Of a stretch of 64,000 bases of DNA, positions 42,497 through 51,047 are shown one piece after another. Made by a program: the position numbers and the translations under genes. The notes below the pieces were generated by a model. The model made no database searches and had not been told where the DNA came from. It worked only from the letters and a program-made list of their open reading frames with translations. The DNA comes from Rathayibacter sp. VKM Ac-2856 (lineage in GTDB: Bacteria > Actinomycetota > Actinomycetes > Actinomycetales > Microbacteriaceae), in the NCBI RefSeq assembly GCF_013205055.1, contig NZ_JABMLF010000003.1, positions 248,001 to 312,000 on the forward strand. The letters run 5' to 3'. The stretch's first letter is position 1. Each line of letters begins with the position of its first letter.

Positions 42497-43677
42497 AGCG
42501 CGACCTCCTCGGCCACGCGGGCGGCGCCGGGACCGGCGGGCGCCGCCTCCCGAAGCGCTTCGCGCGCCTGCGGGGTGAGCAGGTGCTCCGCCGCCCAGGC
42601 CAGCTCGGCACCGATGCCGACGGAGAGGTCGCTCGGCGCATCCGCCAGCACCGCCCAGGTGTAGGTCTCGACGTCGAGGTGGATGTCGTCGTACGGCCAG
42701 GCGGCCTCGACCGCGGTGACCGCCTCGGCGAGCACCGCGGTCGTCGCCGCGAGCGGCGCGGCCGGCCGGTGGTGCAGCGGCACGTGGAAGTGCACGCGCC
42801 ACGGCCCGGCGCCGGGCAGGGTGTCGAGCGCCTCGGGCAGGTCGTCCACCCGGAGCACCCCCTCGGGGCCGTTCTCTCGGGTCTGGTGGAGGTAGCGCTT
42901 CTCCACGAACGCCCCCACGGCCGCGCGGGCCGCCGGGTCGGCCGGGTCCTCGACGTGCAGCGCCGCCGAGGCCTGCACCTTGACGACCCGCAGGCCCGCG
43001 TCGCGGATGCGGCGGACGGCCGCGGCGGGGTCGGCGAAGGACACGGCGAGGTGGCAGGTGTCGAGGCAGACGCCCACGTAGGCCGGGTCGACCAGGCCGA
43101 TCCGCGGGTGCAGCCAGGCGACGACGTCCTCGACCGTGTCGAGGATGCAGCCCGGCTCGGGCTCGATCGCCAGGCGGATCGCGTGCCCGGTCGAGCGCCG
43201 CAGCTCGCGCAGCTCGGCGACCAGCAGCCCGAGCTGCCGGACGGCCGCCGCGTCCTGCTCGGCGCCCCAGCCCTCGCGCCAGCCCAGCGGCAGCGTCGAG
43301 ATGCTGCCGTCGGCGCCCGCGGGCAGCAGATCGGCGAGGATCCGCGCGCAGTCGATCGTGTAGGCGAGGCGCTCGGGGGTCGTCCAGTCGGGCCGGTAGA
43401 CGTCGAGCTTCACCACCTCGGCGTGGAAGGCGGCGTAGGGGAACGCGTTCAGCGTCCGCACCTCGAGGCCGTTGCGCTCGAGCGCGGCGCGGAGCACGGC
43501 GCGGTCCTCGCGGCTGGCGACCAGGCGGGCGGCGAGATCGCGCGGGATCCACAGCCCCACCCCCACGGTCTCGAGCCCGGCGGCGACGCGGGCGGGCCCG
43601 GCGTAGACGTCGAGCTGGCGGACGACGCCCTCGAGGTCCTCGGCCGGGTGGACGTTGGTGCAGTAGGAGAGGTGCAT
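42493..43677 (-). CDS. eboE: metabolite traffic protein EboE
   Basis: The 394-residue protein begins MHLSYCTNVHPAEDLEGV, the characteristic EboE start, and has a sugar-isomerase-like TIM barrel (xylose isomerase superfamily) with IRLAIEPEPGCILDT, YVGVCLDTCHLAVSF and WRVHFHVPLHH metal-binding segments. EBO proteins are needed in cyanobacteria to move scytonemin precursors to the periplasm, and the cluster occurs in many bacteria and eustigmatophyte plastids (established). The actinobacterial substrate is unknown. The start overlaps the stop of the TatD-like gene (ATGA). Confidence 0.9.
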   Translation of the reverse strand: MHLSYCTNVHPAEDLEGVVRQLDVYAGPARVAAGLETVGVGLWIPRDLAARLVASREDRAVLRAALERNGLEVRTLNAFPYAAFHAEVVKLDVYRPDWTTPERLAYTIDCARILADLLPAGADGSISTLPLGWREGWGAEQDAAAVRQLGLLVAELRELRRSTGHAIRLAIEPEPGCILDTVEDVVAWLHPRIGLVDPAYVGVCLDTCHLAVSFADPAAAVRRIRDAGLRVVKVQASAALHVEDPADPAARAAVGAFVEKRYLHQTRENGPEGVLRVDDLPEALDTLPGAGPWRVHFHVPLHHRPAAPLAATTAVLAEAVTAVEAAWPYDDIHLDVETYTWAVLADAPSDLSVGIGAELAWAAEHLLTPQAREALREAAPAGPGAARVAEEVAL

Positions 43678-44564
43678 CAGACGACCTCCGCCACGCGCGG
43701 CGCGCCCCGGAGGATCGAGTTGCCCTCGAAGCTGCGGCTCATGGCGTCGACGGCGTCGAAGCCCGGGATCGGATCGAGGTTCAGCCGTCCGCTCTGCCCG
43801 TAGAAGTCGACCGGGTTCCGCCAGAGCAGCCGGTCGACCTCGTCGGCGCTGAAGCCGGCGACGAGCAGCAGATGCCCGGTCTTCGCCGTGGTCAGCGGAT
43901 CGGAGCGACCCCAGTCGGCGGCGGAGTTGACCAGCACGCGGTCCAGGCCGATCCGCTCGACCAGGGTCACCAGGCGCGTCTCGTCCATCTTGGTGTCCGG
44001 GTAGATCGAGAAGCCGAGCCAGCAGCCGGAGCCGAGGACGAGGTCGACGGTCGTCTCGTTGAGGTGGTCGACGACGACGAGGCCGGGGTCGATCCCGGAC
44101 TCGGCGACGACGTCGAGCGTCTGCTGCGTGCCCGCCGCCTTGTCGCGGTGCGGGGTGTGCACGAGCACGGGCAGGCCGTGGTCCTTCGCCAGCTCGAGCT
44201 GGTGGCGGAAGACCGCGTCCTCCTCCGCGGTCAGCGAGTCGTAGCCGGTCTCGCCGACCGCGACGACGCCGTCCTTGGCGAGGTAGCGGTCGAGCTCGGG
44301 CAGCACCTCGCGGCAGCGCGGGTCGTTCGCCTCCTTGGGGTTCAGGCCGATCGTGCAGTGGTGGCGGATCCCGTACTGCGCGGCGCGGAAGCGCTCCCAG
44401 CCGATCAGGGCGTCGAAGTAGTCGGTGAAGGAGCCGACGCTCGTGCGCGGCTGGCCGAGCCAGAACGAGGGCTCGACCACGGCGCGGACTCCGGCGTCGT
44501 GCATCGCCTGGTAGTCGTCGGTCGTGCGGGAGGTCATGTGGATATGCGGGTCGAAGATGCGCAT
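43677..44564 (-). CDS. eboB: EboB-like TatD-family metal hydrolase
   Basis: The 295-residue protein has TatD/PHP-like metal motifs: FDPHIHMTSRT (His7, His9), AVGETGYDS (Glu), LVHTPHRDK (His), VVDHLNETT (His) and VNSAADWGRSDP (Asp). TatD-family proteins of the EBO cluster are called EboB. AGAAAGG 9 bases before ATG 44564 fixes the start. A 44-base gap separates it from the preceding fusion gene, the only non-overlapping junction in the operon. Confidence 0.88.
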   Translation of the reverse strand: MRIFDPHIHMTSRTTDDYQAMHDAGVRAVVEPSFWLGQPRTSVGSFTDYFDALIGWERFRAAQYGIRHHCTIGLNPKEANDPRCREVLPELDRYLAKDGVVAVGETGYDSLTAEEDAVFRHQLELAKDHGLPVLVHTPHRDKAAGTQQTLDVVAESGIDPGLVVVDHLNETTVDLVLGSGCWLGFSIYPDTKMDETRLVTLVERIGLDRVLVNSAADWGRSDPLTTAKTGHLLLVAGFSADEVDRLLWRNPVDFYGQSGRLNLDPIPGFDAVDAMSRSFEGNSILRGAPRVAEVV

Positions 44565-44608
44565 CGTCGCGCCTTTCTCGTGAGGGGTCGTGGGGTGTGC
44601 GGGGCGGC

Positions 44609-46159
44609 TCAGCTCGGCAGGAGCACCGCCAGATCGTCCGGCACGCTGCGGCCGGCGGCGCGGCGCTCGTCGGCGAAGCGGCCGGCCATCGCGGCGAGCT
44701 CGGGGTCGCTCCGCCGCTCGAGCCCGGCGACGGCCGCGAGTGGGACGCCGCAGAAGACGAGCTTGAGCACACCGTGCCGCCAGGAGTGCGCGTCGAGGTG
44801 CTCCTCGGCGCAGCGCCCCATCGCCGCGGCGACCAGTCGGGTGTCGTTGGCGCGCAGGGCGTCGGCGATCAGCTCGCGACCGGCCGCGACGACCGGCTCG
44901 CCGCTCCGGCCGGCGGCGGTGAGCGCGTGCAGCCCGGCCAGCACGCCGCGGCGCTCCGCGTCGTCGCCGCCGCGGTAGAGGCGGAGCAGGAGCGCGGCGA
45001 GAGCGTCGTCGTCGAGGGCCGAGGCGGCCGCCGCGATCAGCGCCGCGCGCGCCGCGTCGTCCTCCGTTCCGTGGACGAGGCCCTGCGGATCCGCGTCGGG
45101 GCGCAGCGGTGCGCGGCCGGCCTCCCGACCCGCGGCCGGGAAGAAGCGGTCGATGCGCTGCGGCTGCTCGCGCAGGACGGCGCAGGCCGCGGCGGTCCAC
45201 GGGTGCTGCGGCGGCTGCGCTGCGGCCGTGTCGGCGCCGGTCGCTCCGCCGTCGACCGCTGCGGCCGTGCCGTCGCCGGTCGCCGCGATCGCCGCCCGCA
45301 TCGCCGCGAGGCTCGCGATCGCGAGGCGCGGGGCGTCGTGCGAGTGCCGCGGCAGCTCGACGGCGGCGATCCCGCGGTAGCCGATCTCGTCGAGCGTCGC
45401 GAAGGCGGCCGCGAGATCGAGCGCCCCGGTGCCGAGCTCGAGGTGCTCGTGCCGCTCGGGCAGCATGTCGTCGACCTGGACGTTCAGCAGCAGGCCGGCC
45501 GCGCTGCGGAGGGCGCCGACGACGCCGTCCGGCTCGACGACCACGCAGTGGCCGAGGTCGACGGTCAGGCCGAAGGCGTCCGGATCGCCGAGCTCGCGCC
45601 GCAGCAGCAGCGCGTCCGCGACGGTCTCGACCAGCATTCCCGGCTCCGGCTCGAAGGCCAGGCGCACGCCCGCGCGCTCGGCCTCGGCGACGACGCCGCG
45701 CATCCGCTCGACCAGGAGCCGCCAGCCGCGGGCGCGGTCGGCGCCCTCGGGCAGCACTCCCGACCAGAGCGACACCGCGTCGGCGCCCAGCAGCGCCGCG
45801 ATCTCGATCGCGCGGTGCAGGAAGGCCAGGCGCGGCCCGGCCTCCTCGTCGACGAGGGTCGGCCGGTGCTTCGCGAACGGGTCGAGGAGGTAGCGCGCGC
45901 CGGTCTCGACGACCACGCGCAGGCCCAGCTCGTCCAGCCGCGCGCGCAGGGCGAGGCTGCGCTCGCGGACGTCGTCGGCGAACGGGTCGAGGTGCGGATG
46001 ACCGAGGGTCAGCGCCACCGCGCGGTAGCCGGCGGCGTGCAGCACCGTCAGGGCGTCGTCGAGGGTGTGGTCGGCGAAGCCGTTCGTGCCGTAGCCGAGG
46101 ACGGGACCGGGACGGGAGCCGGAGCCGGGGCCGCCCGCGCCGGCCTGCCGCGCGCTCAC
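44609..46159 (-). CDS. fusion of sugar-isomerase TIM barrel and EboA domain
   Basis: The 516-residue protein contains, from GTG 46159, a TIM-barrel sugar phosphate isomerase/epimerase (about 15-285: VLGYGTNGFADHTLDDAL, LAFEPEPGMLVET, GLTVDLGHC, GIAAVELPRHSHDAPR). A 40-residue Ala/Gly linker and an EboA domain follow (about 325-516: DRFFPAAGREAGR, AAMGRCAEEHLDAHSWRHGVLKLVF). The two parts are commonly separate genes in EBO clusters (from memory), so this is a likely fusion. The GTG overlaps the prenyltransferase stop. Function in the pathway is unknown. Confidence 0.85.
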   Translation of the reverse strand: MSARQAGAGGPGSGSRPGPVLGYGTNGFADHTLDDALTVLHAAGYRAVALTLGHPHLDPFADDVRERSLALRARLDELGLRVVVETGARYLLDPFAKHRPTLVDEEAGPRLAFLHRAIEIAALLGADAVSLWSGVLPEGADRARGWRLLVERMRGVVAEAERAGVRLAFEPEPGMLVETVADALLLRRELGDPDAFGLTVDLGHCVVVEPDGVVGALRSAAGLLLNVQVDDMLPERHEHLELGTGALDLAAAFATLDEIGYRGIAAVELPRHSHDAPRLAIASLAAMRAAIAATGDGTAAAVDGGATGADTAAAQPPQHPWTAAACAVLREQPQRIDRFFPAAGREAGRAPLRPDADPQGLVHGTEDDAARAALIAAAASALDDDALAALLLRLYRGGDDAERRGVLAGLHALTAAGRSGEPVVAAGRELIADALRANDTRLVAAAMGRCAEEHLDAHSWRHGVLKLVFCGVPLAAVAGLERRSDPELAAMAGRFADERRAAGRSVPDDLAVLLPS

Positions 46160-47037
46160 GTGATGTCCGTCGAGACCCTCGGGCGCCGCAGCACGAGCGC
46201 GCCGAGCGCGTCGAGCCCCAGCAGGGCCGCCCCGAGCTCGGGCCGCCGCAGCCCGGCGAGCGCCGCCTGCAGCGGGATCATCCCCGCGATGCCCGAGCGG
46301 GTGGCCGTCCGCGCCGCCGCCGCATCGGGCGTCTGCACGGCCCGCAGCTGCGGGACCAGGACGAGCGCGATCCAGCGGGCGATGGCGACTCCGACGACCG
46401 CCCCGATCGCCGGCGAGCCCTTCGCGCGGACCGCCCCGCCCCCGAGCGCGAGGGCGAGCGCGGCCGTGCCGGTCGCCGCCGCTCCCGCGACCGCCGGACG
46501 CGTGCCGTGCACCTCGCCGCGCGAGAGCACGGTGACGCCGAGCGTGTGCACCGCGACGGCGGCCGAGGCGGGAGCCGCCGCGCGCACGCCGTCCGCCCCC
46601 GCGCCGAGCAGCACGTCGAGCCCGCGGCAGACCGCCATCACCGCGGGTCCGAGCGGAGTCGGCTTGGCCAGCAGGTCGTACGACCAGATGCTCGCCGCGA
46701 GCGGCACGCTCACGAGGAGCGAGCGGCGCCCGTCCACCAGCGCCGCGACCGCGATCCCCGCGCCGGTGAGCCCGGCGGCGAGCCCCAGCGCGGCCCCGCG
46801 CCGGATCCGCCCCGACGGGATCGGCCGCTCCGGCCGCTCCACCGCGTCGAGCTCGGCGTCGGCGACGTCGTTGAGCGCCATCCCCGCGGAGTAGAGGAGC
46901 GCCGACGCGAGCGGCAGGGCGACGGTGCGCGCCCCGGGTGCCCGGCCGGCCCACGCCGCCCCCGCCACCGTGTCGCCGAGCACCGTGAGCGCCGCCTTGG
47001 CGCGCACGAGCTCGAGCCAGTCGCGCAGCTCAGCCAT
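46156..47037 (-). CDS. eboC: EboC/SCO3242-like UbiA-family prenyltransferase
   Basis: The 293-residue membrane protein has about eight to nine helices and the UbiA motifs NDVADAELD (first Asp-rich, around residue 56) and SIWSYDLLAKP (second region, degenerate Asp-rich). It would prenylate an aromatic or cyclitol compound or act on polyprenyl-phosphate. In EBO clusters this is EboC; the actinobacterial branch is often called the SCO3242 family. It overlaps the inositol-phosphate synthase by 8 bases, and its stop overlaps the next GTG. Confidence 0.88.
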   Translation of the reverse strand: MAELRDWLELVRAKAALTVLGDTVAGAAWAGRAPGARTVALPLASALLYSAGMALNDVADAELDAVERPERPIPSGRIRRGAALGLAAGLTGAGIAVAALVDGRRSLLVSVPLAASIWSYDLLAKPTPLGPAVMAVCRGLDVLLGAGADGVRAAAPASAAVAVHTLGVTVLSRGEVHGTRPAVAGAAATGTAALALALGGGAVRAKGSPAIGAVVGVAIARWIALVLVPQLRAVQTPDAAAARTATRSGIAGMIPLQAALAGLRRPELGAALLGLDALGALVLRRPRVSTDIT

Positions 47038-48328
47038 GGCGGATCGGACCGCCCGCCACGAGCGAGCGCTGGACGACGGCCGCCCCGGTGCGCGCCGACC
47101 ACGCGATCAGCTCCGCCGTCTGCTCCGCGAAGCCGTGCACGTCGCTCCCCCACGGGTCCTTGAAGAAGAAGCCCATCTCGGGGACCGGACCCGAGATCCC
47201 GGCCGCGTCGGCGAGCGACATCAACCGCGCCAGGTCCAGGATCAGCGGCGCCGCGAGGGCCGAGTCGTAGGCCGACCAGATCGTCTGCACCGTGATCCGC
47301 GAGCCGAGGAAGCCCTCCGCGTGCGCGTGGTCCCACGCGGTCTTCACGTCGCCGAGGTCCGGCACGTTGTCGATGTGCAGCGGAGTGACGACGTCCTCGC
47401 CCAGCAGGCTGCGCAGTCCGCGGTTCTTCGAGACCAGCTTCGAGCGCACCGCCTCCGGGTCGGCGAGGGTCTGCCCGTCGCCGCCGCCGAGCAGGTTCGC
47501 GCCCGCCCACGACATCACGCGCATCCCGCGCGCCGTGAACATCGGCGCCAGCACGCTGCGGAGCAGGGTCTCGCCGGTCTTGCCGTCCTGCCCCGCGATC
47601 GGGACGCCCGCCTCCGCGGCCCACTCCTCGAGCGCGGGCAGCGCCAGCGCGGTGGAGGGGGTGAAGCAGACGTAGGGCGAGCCGGCGGTCACCGCGGCGA
47701 GGGCGGCGATCGAGCTGGGCGGCAGCACCGTCTCGCCGGGCCGGGCGAGCGCCGCGCGCAGGGCGGCCAGGTCGTGGAACTCGGGGCGGTCGGCGGGCAG
47801 CACCTCGGTCGAGGCGACGTCGATCACGACGACGCGGGCCAGGGAGTGGCGCTCGCGGAACTCCGCGATGTCGGCCGCCTGGCGGTCGATCTCGTCCTGC
47901 TGCGAGCCGCCCTCGACGGCGAAGGAGCGGCGGATCTCGCCGTCGGTCGCGTCGAGCCGGTCGGCGACCTCGGCGACGACGGAGGTCGAGAACATCCCGC
48001 CGGCCGCGAGGCTCATCGCCTTCTCGAGCAGCGGGGTGGCCGAGACGTCGTGCCCGCCGATCACGATGGAGTCGAACGCCGCGAGCGGGACGTCCTCGAA
48101 GGCGGGGGTCGCGGTGGCGCAGCCGTTGCTGGGCGCGGCGCCCGAGGCGATCGCGTGCAGGCCGACGGCGGCCGTGGTGGCGACGCTGCCCCGGGCTCCG
48201 ATCAGCCAGAGGCCGATGCGCTCCTGCTGCGGGGCGCCGCCGGCCGGGACGGTGCCGGTGGTGGTGCTGGTGGTGGTGCTGGTGGTGGTGGTGGTGCTGG
48301 TGGTGGTGGTGGTGTCTGACGAGGTCAT
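47030..48328 (-). CDS. inositol-3-phosphate synthase family protein
   Basis: The 432-residue protein belongs to the myo-inositol-1-phosphate synthase family. GLWLIGARGSVATTAAVG is the NAD-binding loop (about 38-56), and GQDGKTGETLLRSVLAPMFTARG and SWAGANLLGGGDG are the conserved catalytic region. It converts glucose-6-phosphate to inositol-phosphate via NAD, or cyclises another sugar phosphate. It lies at the head of the EBO operon where EboD (a different sugar-phosphate cyclase) would be expected and is absent. AGGAGAG 7 bases before ATG 48328 fixes the start. Residues 6-25 are an odd Thr/Ser tract. Confidence 0.88.
   Translation of the reverse strand: MTSSDTTTTTSTTTTTSTTTSTTTGTVPAGGAPQQERIGLWLIGARGSVATTAAVGLHAIASGAAPSNGCATATPAFEDVPLAAFDSIVIGGHDVSATPLLEKAMSLAAGGMFSTSVVAEVADRLDATDGEIRRSFAVEGGSQQDEIDRQAADIAEFRERHSLARVVVIDVASTEVLPADRPEFHDLAALRAALARPGETVLPPSSIAALAAVTAGSPYVCFTPSTALALPALEEWAAEAGVPIAGQDGKTGETLLRSVLAPMFTARGMRVMSWAGANLLGGGDGQTLADPEAVRSKLVSKNRGLRSLLGEDVVTPLHIDNVPDLGDVKTAWDHAHAEGFLGSRITVQTIWSAYDSALAAPLILDLARLMSLADAAGISGPVPEMGFFFKDPWGSDVHGFAEQTAELIAWSARTGAAVVQRSLVAGGPIRHG
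48257..48314 (-). repeat. trinucleotide repeat encoding Thr/Ser tract
   Basis: A 58-base run of GGT with a few GCT triplets (plus strand) encodes (T)n with interspersed Ser at residues 6-25 of the synthase. Slippage would change length in steps of one residue without loss of frame. Confidence 0.9.
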
Positions 48329-48510
48329 CGTTCTCTCCTGTCTGAGGGGTGGGTGAAGAAGGGTGGGGACGGCCGCAGGGCGCGTATTCGGGCCGTGCTC
48401 GCGCGTCGAGATTGCGTCGGTTCGCGACGACTGCTTTCCTCAGGTGTGCCGAGCCGCGACCCCTCCCCCCGAGCCGCCGCGCGCCGTCGCGCGGACGGCG
48501 GGCGCTGAGG

Positions 48511-49701
48511 ATGGGCGTGCGGGCCGGATCGCAGACCGGCGACCTGCTGCGGCTGTTCGCGGACGGCCGCCCGCGCACCCGCGCCGAGCTGGTCGAGGAG
48601 ACGGGGCTCGCCCGGACGGCCGTGACGACGCGGCTCGACCTGTTCTTCGAGCTCGGCCTGATCACGCACCTCGACCGCGCGCCCTCGACCGGCGGACGCC
48701 CGTCGGCGCGGCTGGTCTTCGATCCGTCGGTCCGCGCGTTCCTGGCCATCGACCTCGGCGCGACGCACTCGACGATCGCGCTGACCGACTTCGACGGCCG
48801 CATCGTCGTCGAGCGGCGCGAGGAGCTCGACATCGCGCAGGGCCCGATCCGGGTGCTCGATCACGCGCTCGACGTCTGCGACGAGATCCTCGCCGACGCG
48901 CATCTGGCGCCCGAGGCGCTGGCCGGCTTCGGTCTCGGCGTCCCGGGGCCGGTCGAGCACGCGAGCGGCCGCCCGGTGCGCCCGCCGATCATGCCCGGCT
49001 GGGACGGCTTCGACATCCCCGGCTACATCCGGCGCCGCTTCGACACGACCGTCCTCGTCGACAACGACGTGAACCTGCTGGCGCTCGGCGAGCGCGCGCG
49101 CTTCCCGCACGCGCAGGACCTGATCTTCGTGAAGATCAGCACCGGCATCGGCTCGGGCATCGTCTCGGGCGGCGTCCTGCAGCGCGGAGCGCTCGGCGCG
49201 GCCGGCGATCTCGGTCATGTGCAGATGCCGCGCACCGCACCCGAGGCGGCGGACGGCCGCGACGGCGACCTCGAGGCGCTCGCGAGCGGCGCCGCGCTGG
49301 TGCGCGCGCTGGCCGAGGCGGGGCGCGACGTGCACTCGGTCCGCGATCTGCTGGTGCTGCTGCGCGACCGGGATCCCGAGGCGATCGAGGCCGCGCGCAT
49401 CGCGGGCCTGCAGATCGGCGAGGTGCTGGCCACCTGCGTGAGCCTTCTCAACCCGTCGGTCATCGTGCTCGGCGGCAGCATCGCGCTCGCCGCGCCGGAG
49501 ATCCTGGCGGGGGTCCGCGAGGTCGTCGACCGCCGCTCCCTCCCGCTGGCGACCCAGCGGCTGCACGTCGTGAACGCCGAGCTCGGCGGCAGCGGCGGCG
49601 TCCGCGGCGCGGCCCTCATGCTGCGCCAGCACCTGCTCGACCCGGGCAGCGTCGACGCCTTCCTCGAGCTCCTCCGCGCCCAGAGCACCCCCGGCGCCTG
49701 A
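48511..49701 (+). CDS. ROK-family transcriptional regulator
   Basis: The 396-residue protein has an N-terminal winged helix-turn-helix (RPRTRAELVEETGLARTAVTTRLD, about 18-45). A ROK domain follows: FLAIDLGATHSTIALTDF (phosphate loop), VLVDNDVNLLALGE (DND), KISTGIGSGIVSGG. The usual zinc motif CxCGxxGC after GDLGHV is absent (MPRTAPEAADGRDGDLEAL), so it likely lacks the structural zinc. The start may be ATG 48511 or GTG 48517 (TGAGG is better placed for the GTG). It is divergent from the EBO operon and may respond to a sugar for the EBO or ABC operons. Confidence 0.87.
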   Translation: MGVRAGSQTGDLLRLFADGRPRTRAELVEETGLARTAVTTRLDLFFELGLITHLDRAPSTGGRPSARLVFDPSVRAFLAIDLGATHSTIALTDFDGRIVVERREELDIAQGPIRVLDHALDVCDEILADAHLAPEALAGFGLGVPGPVEHASGRPVRPPIMPGWDGFDIPGYIRRRFDTTVLVDNDVNLLALGERARFPHAQDLIFVKISTGIGSGIVSGGVLQRGALGAAGDLGHVQMPRTAPEAADGRDGDLEALASGAALVRALAEAGRDVHSVRDLLVLLRDRDPEAIEAARIAGLQIGEVLATCVSLLNPSVIVLGGSIALAAPEILAGVREVVDRRSLPLATQRLHVVNAELGGSGGVRGAALMLRQHLLDPGSVDAFLELLRAQSTPGA

Positions 49702-49844
49702 CGCCTCCCGGCCGGCCGCCGACACCTGGTCGGCCGACGCCGTGTCGCCCGCCGGCTCCCGGTCCGCCGACGCCGTGTCGGCCGCCGACGCCCCGAGGGC
49801 CACCGACTCCTCGCCGGGCACGAGCGCCCCGACGGCGACGGTGC

Positions 49845-51017
49845 TCAGGAGCGCACCCCCGCCCCGTCCGACGCGCCCGGGTCCGTCCCGTCCCGCGAGA
49901 TGCCACTTGTGACCTCGACACGCCGTGCGGAGTCGTCATAAGTGGCATCTCGCGGAGCACCGGACGAGGGGGCGGACGAGGAGGCGCTCAGGGCGGCGGC
50001 GACGGCTGCGGCGATGCGCTCCTGCTCGCCCGCGGCCCGGCGGCGGCGGCGCACGACGGCCAGCACGATCAGACCGACGAGCAGCGCCAGGAGGAGCAGG
50101 GCGCTCCACGGCACGGCGGCGGTCGAGGACTCCGCGGAGACGGCGGCGACCTCGGGGACGGCCGCGGGATCGCTCGCCTGCCCGGCGAAGTCCGCGGTGA
50201 CGACGGAGCCGGTCAGCGCGATCCGCGCGGTCGCGACGAACAGCGGCCAGACCCCGGCGACCGTGACGCTCCGGCTGGCCGAGCTGCCCGGCAGCAGCTC
50301 GGGCAGCGGCTCCGGGTCGGTCGCGGCGACGCTGCCGAGACCGAGGAGACCGGAGACCGCGAGCTCGGCGCCCGGGGCGATGCGGGTGTTGCCCGCGTTG
50401 GTGACGGTGTAGTCGAGAGTGGCGGAGCCGGGCGCGAAGGGGTTCCAGCCGCCCTCGTACGAGACGGCGAGGCCGTCGACCGAGAGGCGCGGGGCGAGGT
50501 CGCCGCCGACGCGCAGGTACATCCGCGAGCCGAGGCGGCGATCGACCGAGACCCCGGTCTCGCCCTCGACGAGGATCGACGAGACGACCCCCGCGGCGTA
50601 GTCGCCCGGCACGGCGTCGGCCGGGACCTCGATCTCGAACGGCACCTGGACACTCTCGCCCGCGGGGACGACGACGTCCGGGGCCTCGAACGCGATCCAG
50701 CTGCCCAGCTGCGTGGACGGCTCGGCGGCCGGCAGCAGATCGAGCTGCCCCGCCTCGGTGACGAAGCCGTCCGAGCCGTAGACGCGGAACGTCTGCTCCT
50801 CGTCGTCGTAGTTCGACACGATCAGCGCATCGCTCAGCCGCCCGCCCGGCTCGAGCGCGTAGGCGTAGTTCGGCCGGTCGCTGCCCTGCTCGGTGTCGGC
50901 GGGCCGCACCCCCCAGGTCACGGCGGTCTCGCCGAGTGCCTGCGCGGGCAGCACAGCGGCGCCCAGTCCGACGACGAGCAGGACGCCCAGCGCGCGAAGT
51001 GTGGAGCGGAACATCAT
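49845..51017 (-). CDS. exported WxL-associated (DUF916-like) protein
   Basis: The 390-residue precursor has a signal peptide (1-30, ALGETAV), a DUF916-like beta-sandwich region (about 30-270: NYAYALEPGGRLSDALIVSNYD, PGDYAAGVVSSI), and a TM helix near 308-330 followed by RRRRR and a cytoplasmic tail. DUF916-type proteins are membrane-anchored partners of WxL surface proteins in Firmicutes. The C-terminal tail (APRDATYDD...EVTSGISRDG) is encoded by an inserted palindromic repeat (49893-49955), so the original C-terminus was probably shorter. ATG 51017 and ATG 51014 are both possible. Confidence 0.78.
   Translation of the reverse strand: MMFRSTLRALGVLLVVGLGAAVLPAQALGETAVTWGVRPADTEQGSDRPNYAYALEPGGRLSDALIVSNYDDEEQTFRVYGSDGFVTEAGQLDLLPAAEPSTQLGSWIAFEAPDVVVPAGESVQVPFEIEVPADAVPGDYAAGVVSSILVEGETGVSVDRRLGSRMYLRVGGDLAPRLSVDGLAVSYEGGWNPFAPGSATLDYTVTNAGNTRIAPGAELAVSGLLGLGSVAATDPEPLPELLPGSSASRSVTVAGVWPLFVATARIALTGSVVTADFAGQASDPAAVPEVAAVSAESSTAAVPWSALLLLALLVGLIVLAVVRRRRRAAGEQERIAAAVAAALSASSSAPSSGAPRDATYDDSARRVEVTSGISRDGTDPGASDGAGVRS
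49893..49955. repeat. GCGAGATGCCACTT palindromic element, copy 1 (inside gene)
   Basis: Arms CCGCGAGATGCCACTTGTGAC (49893-49913) and its inverse (49935-49955) have one mismatch and a 21-base loop containing GACACGCCGTG. It is nearly the same as 51048-51110. It lies within the 3' end of the DUF916-like gene. Confidence 0.9.
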
Positions 51018-51047
51018 CGTCCAGCCTTTCGAGGGGTGTGTGGCTCC

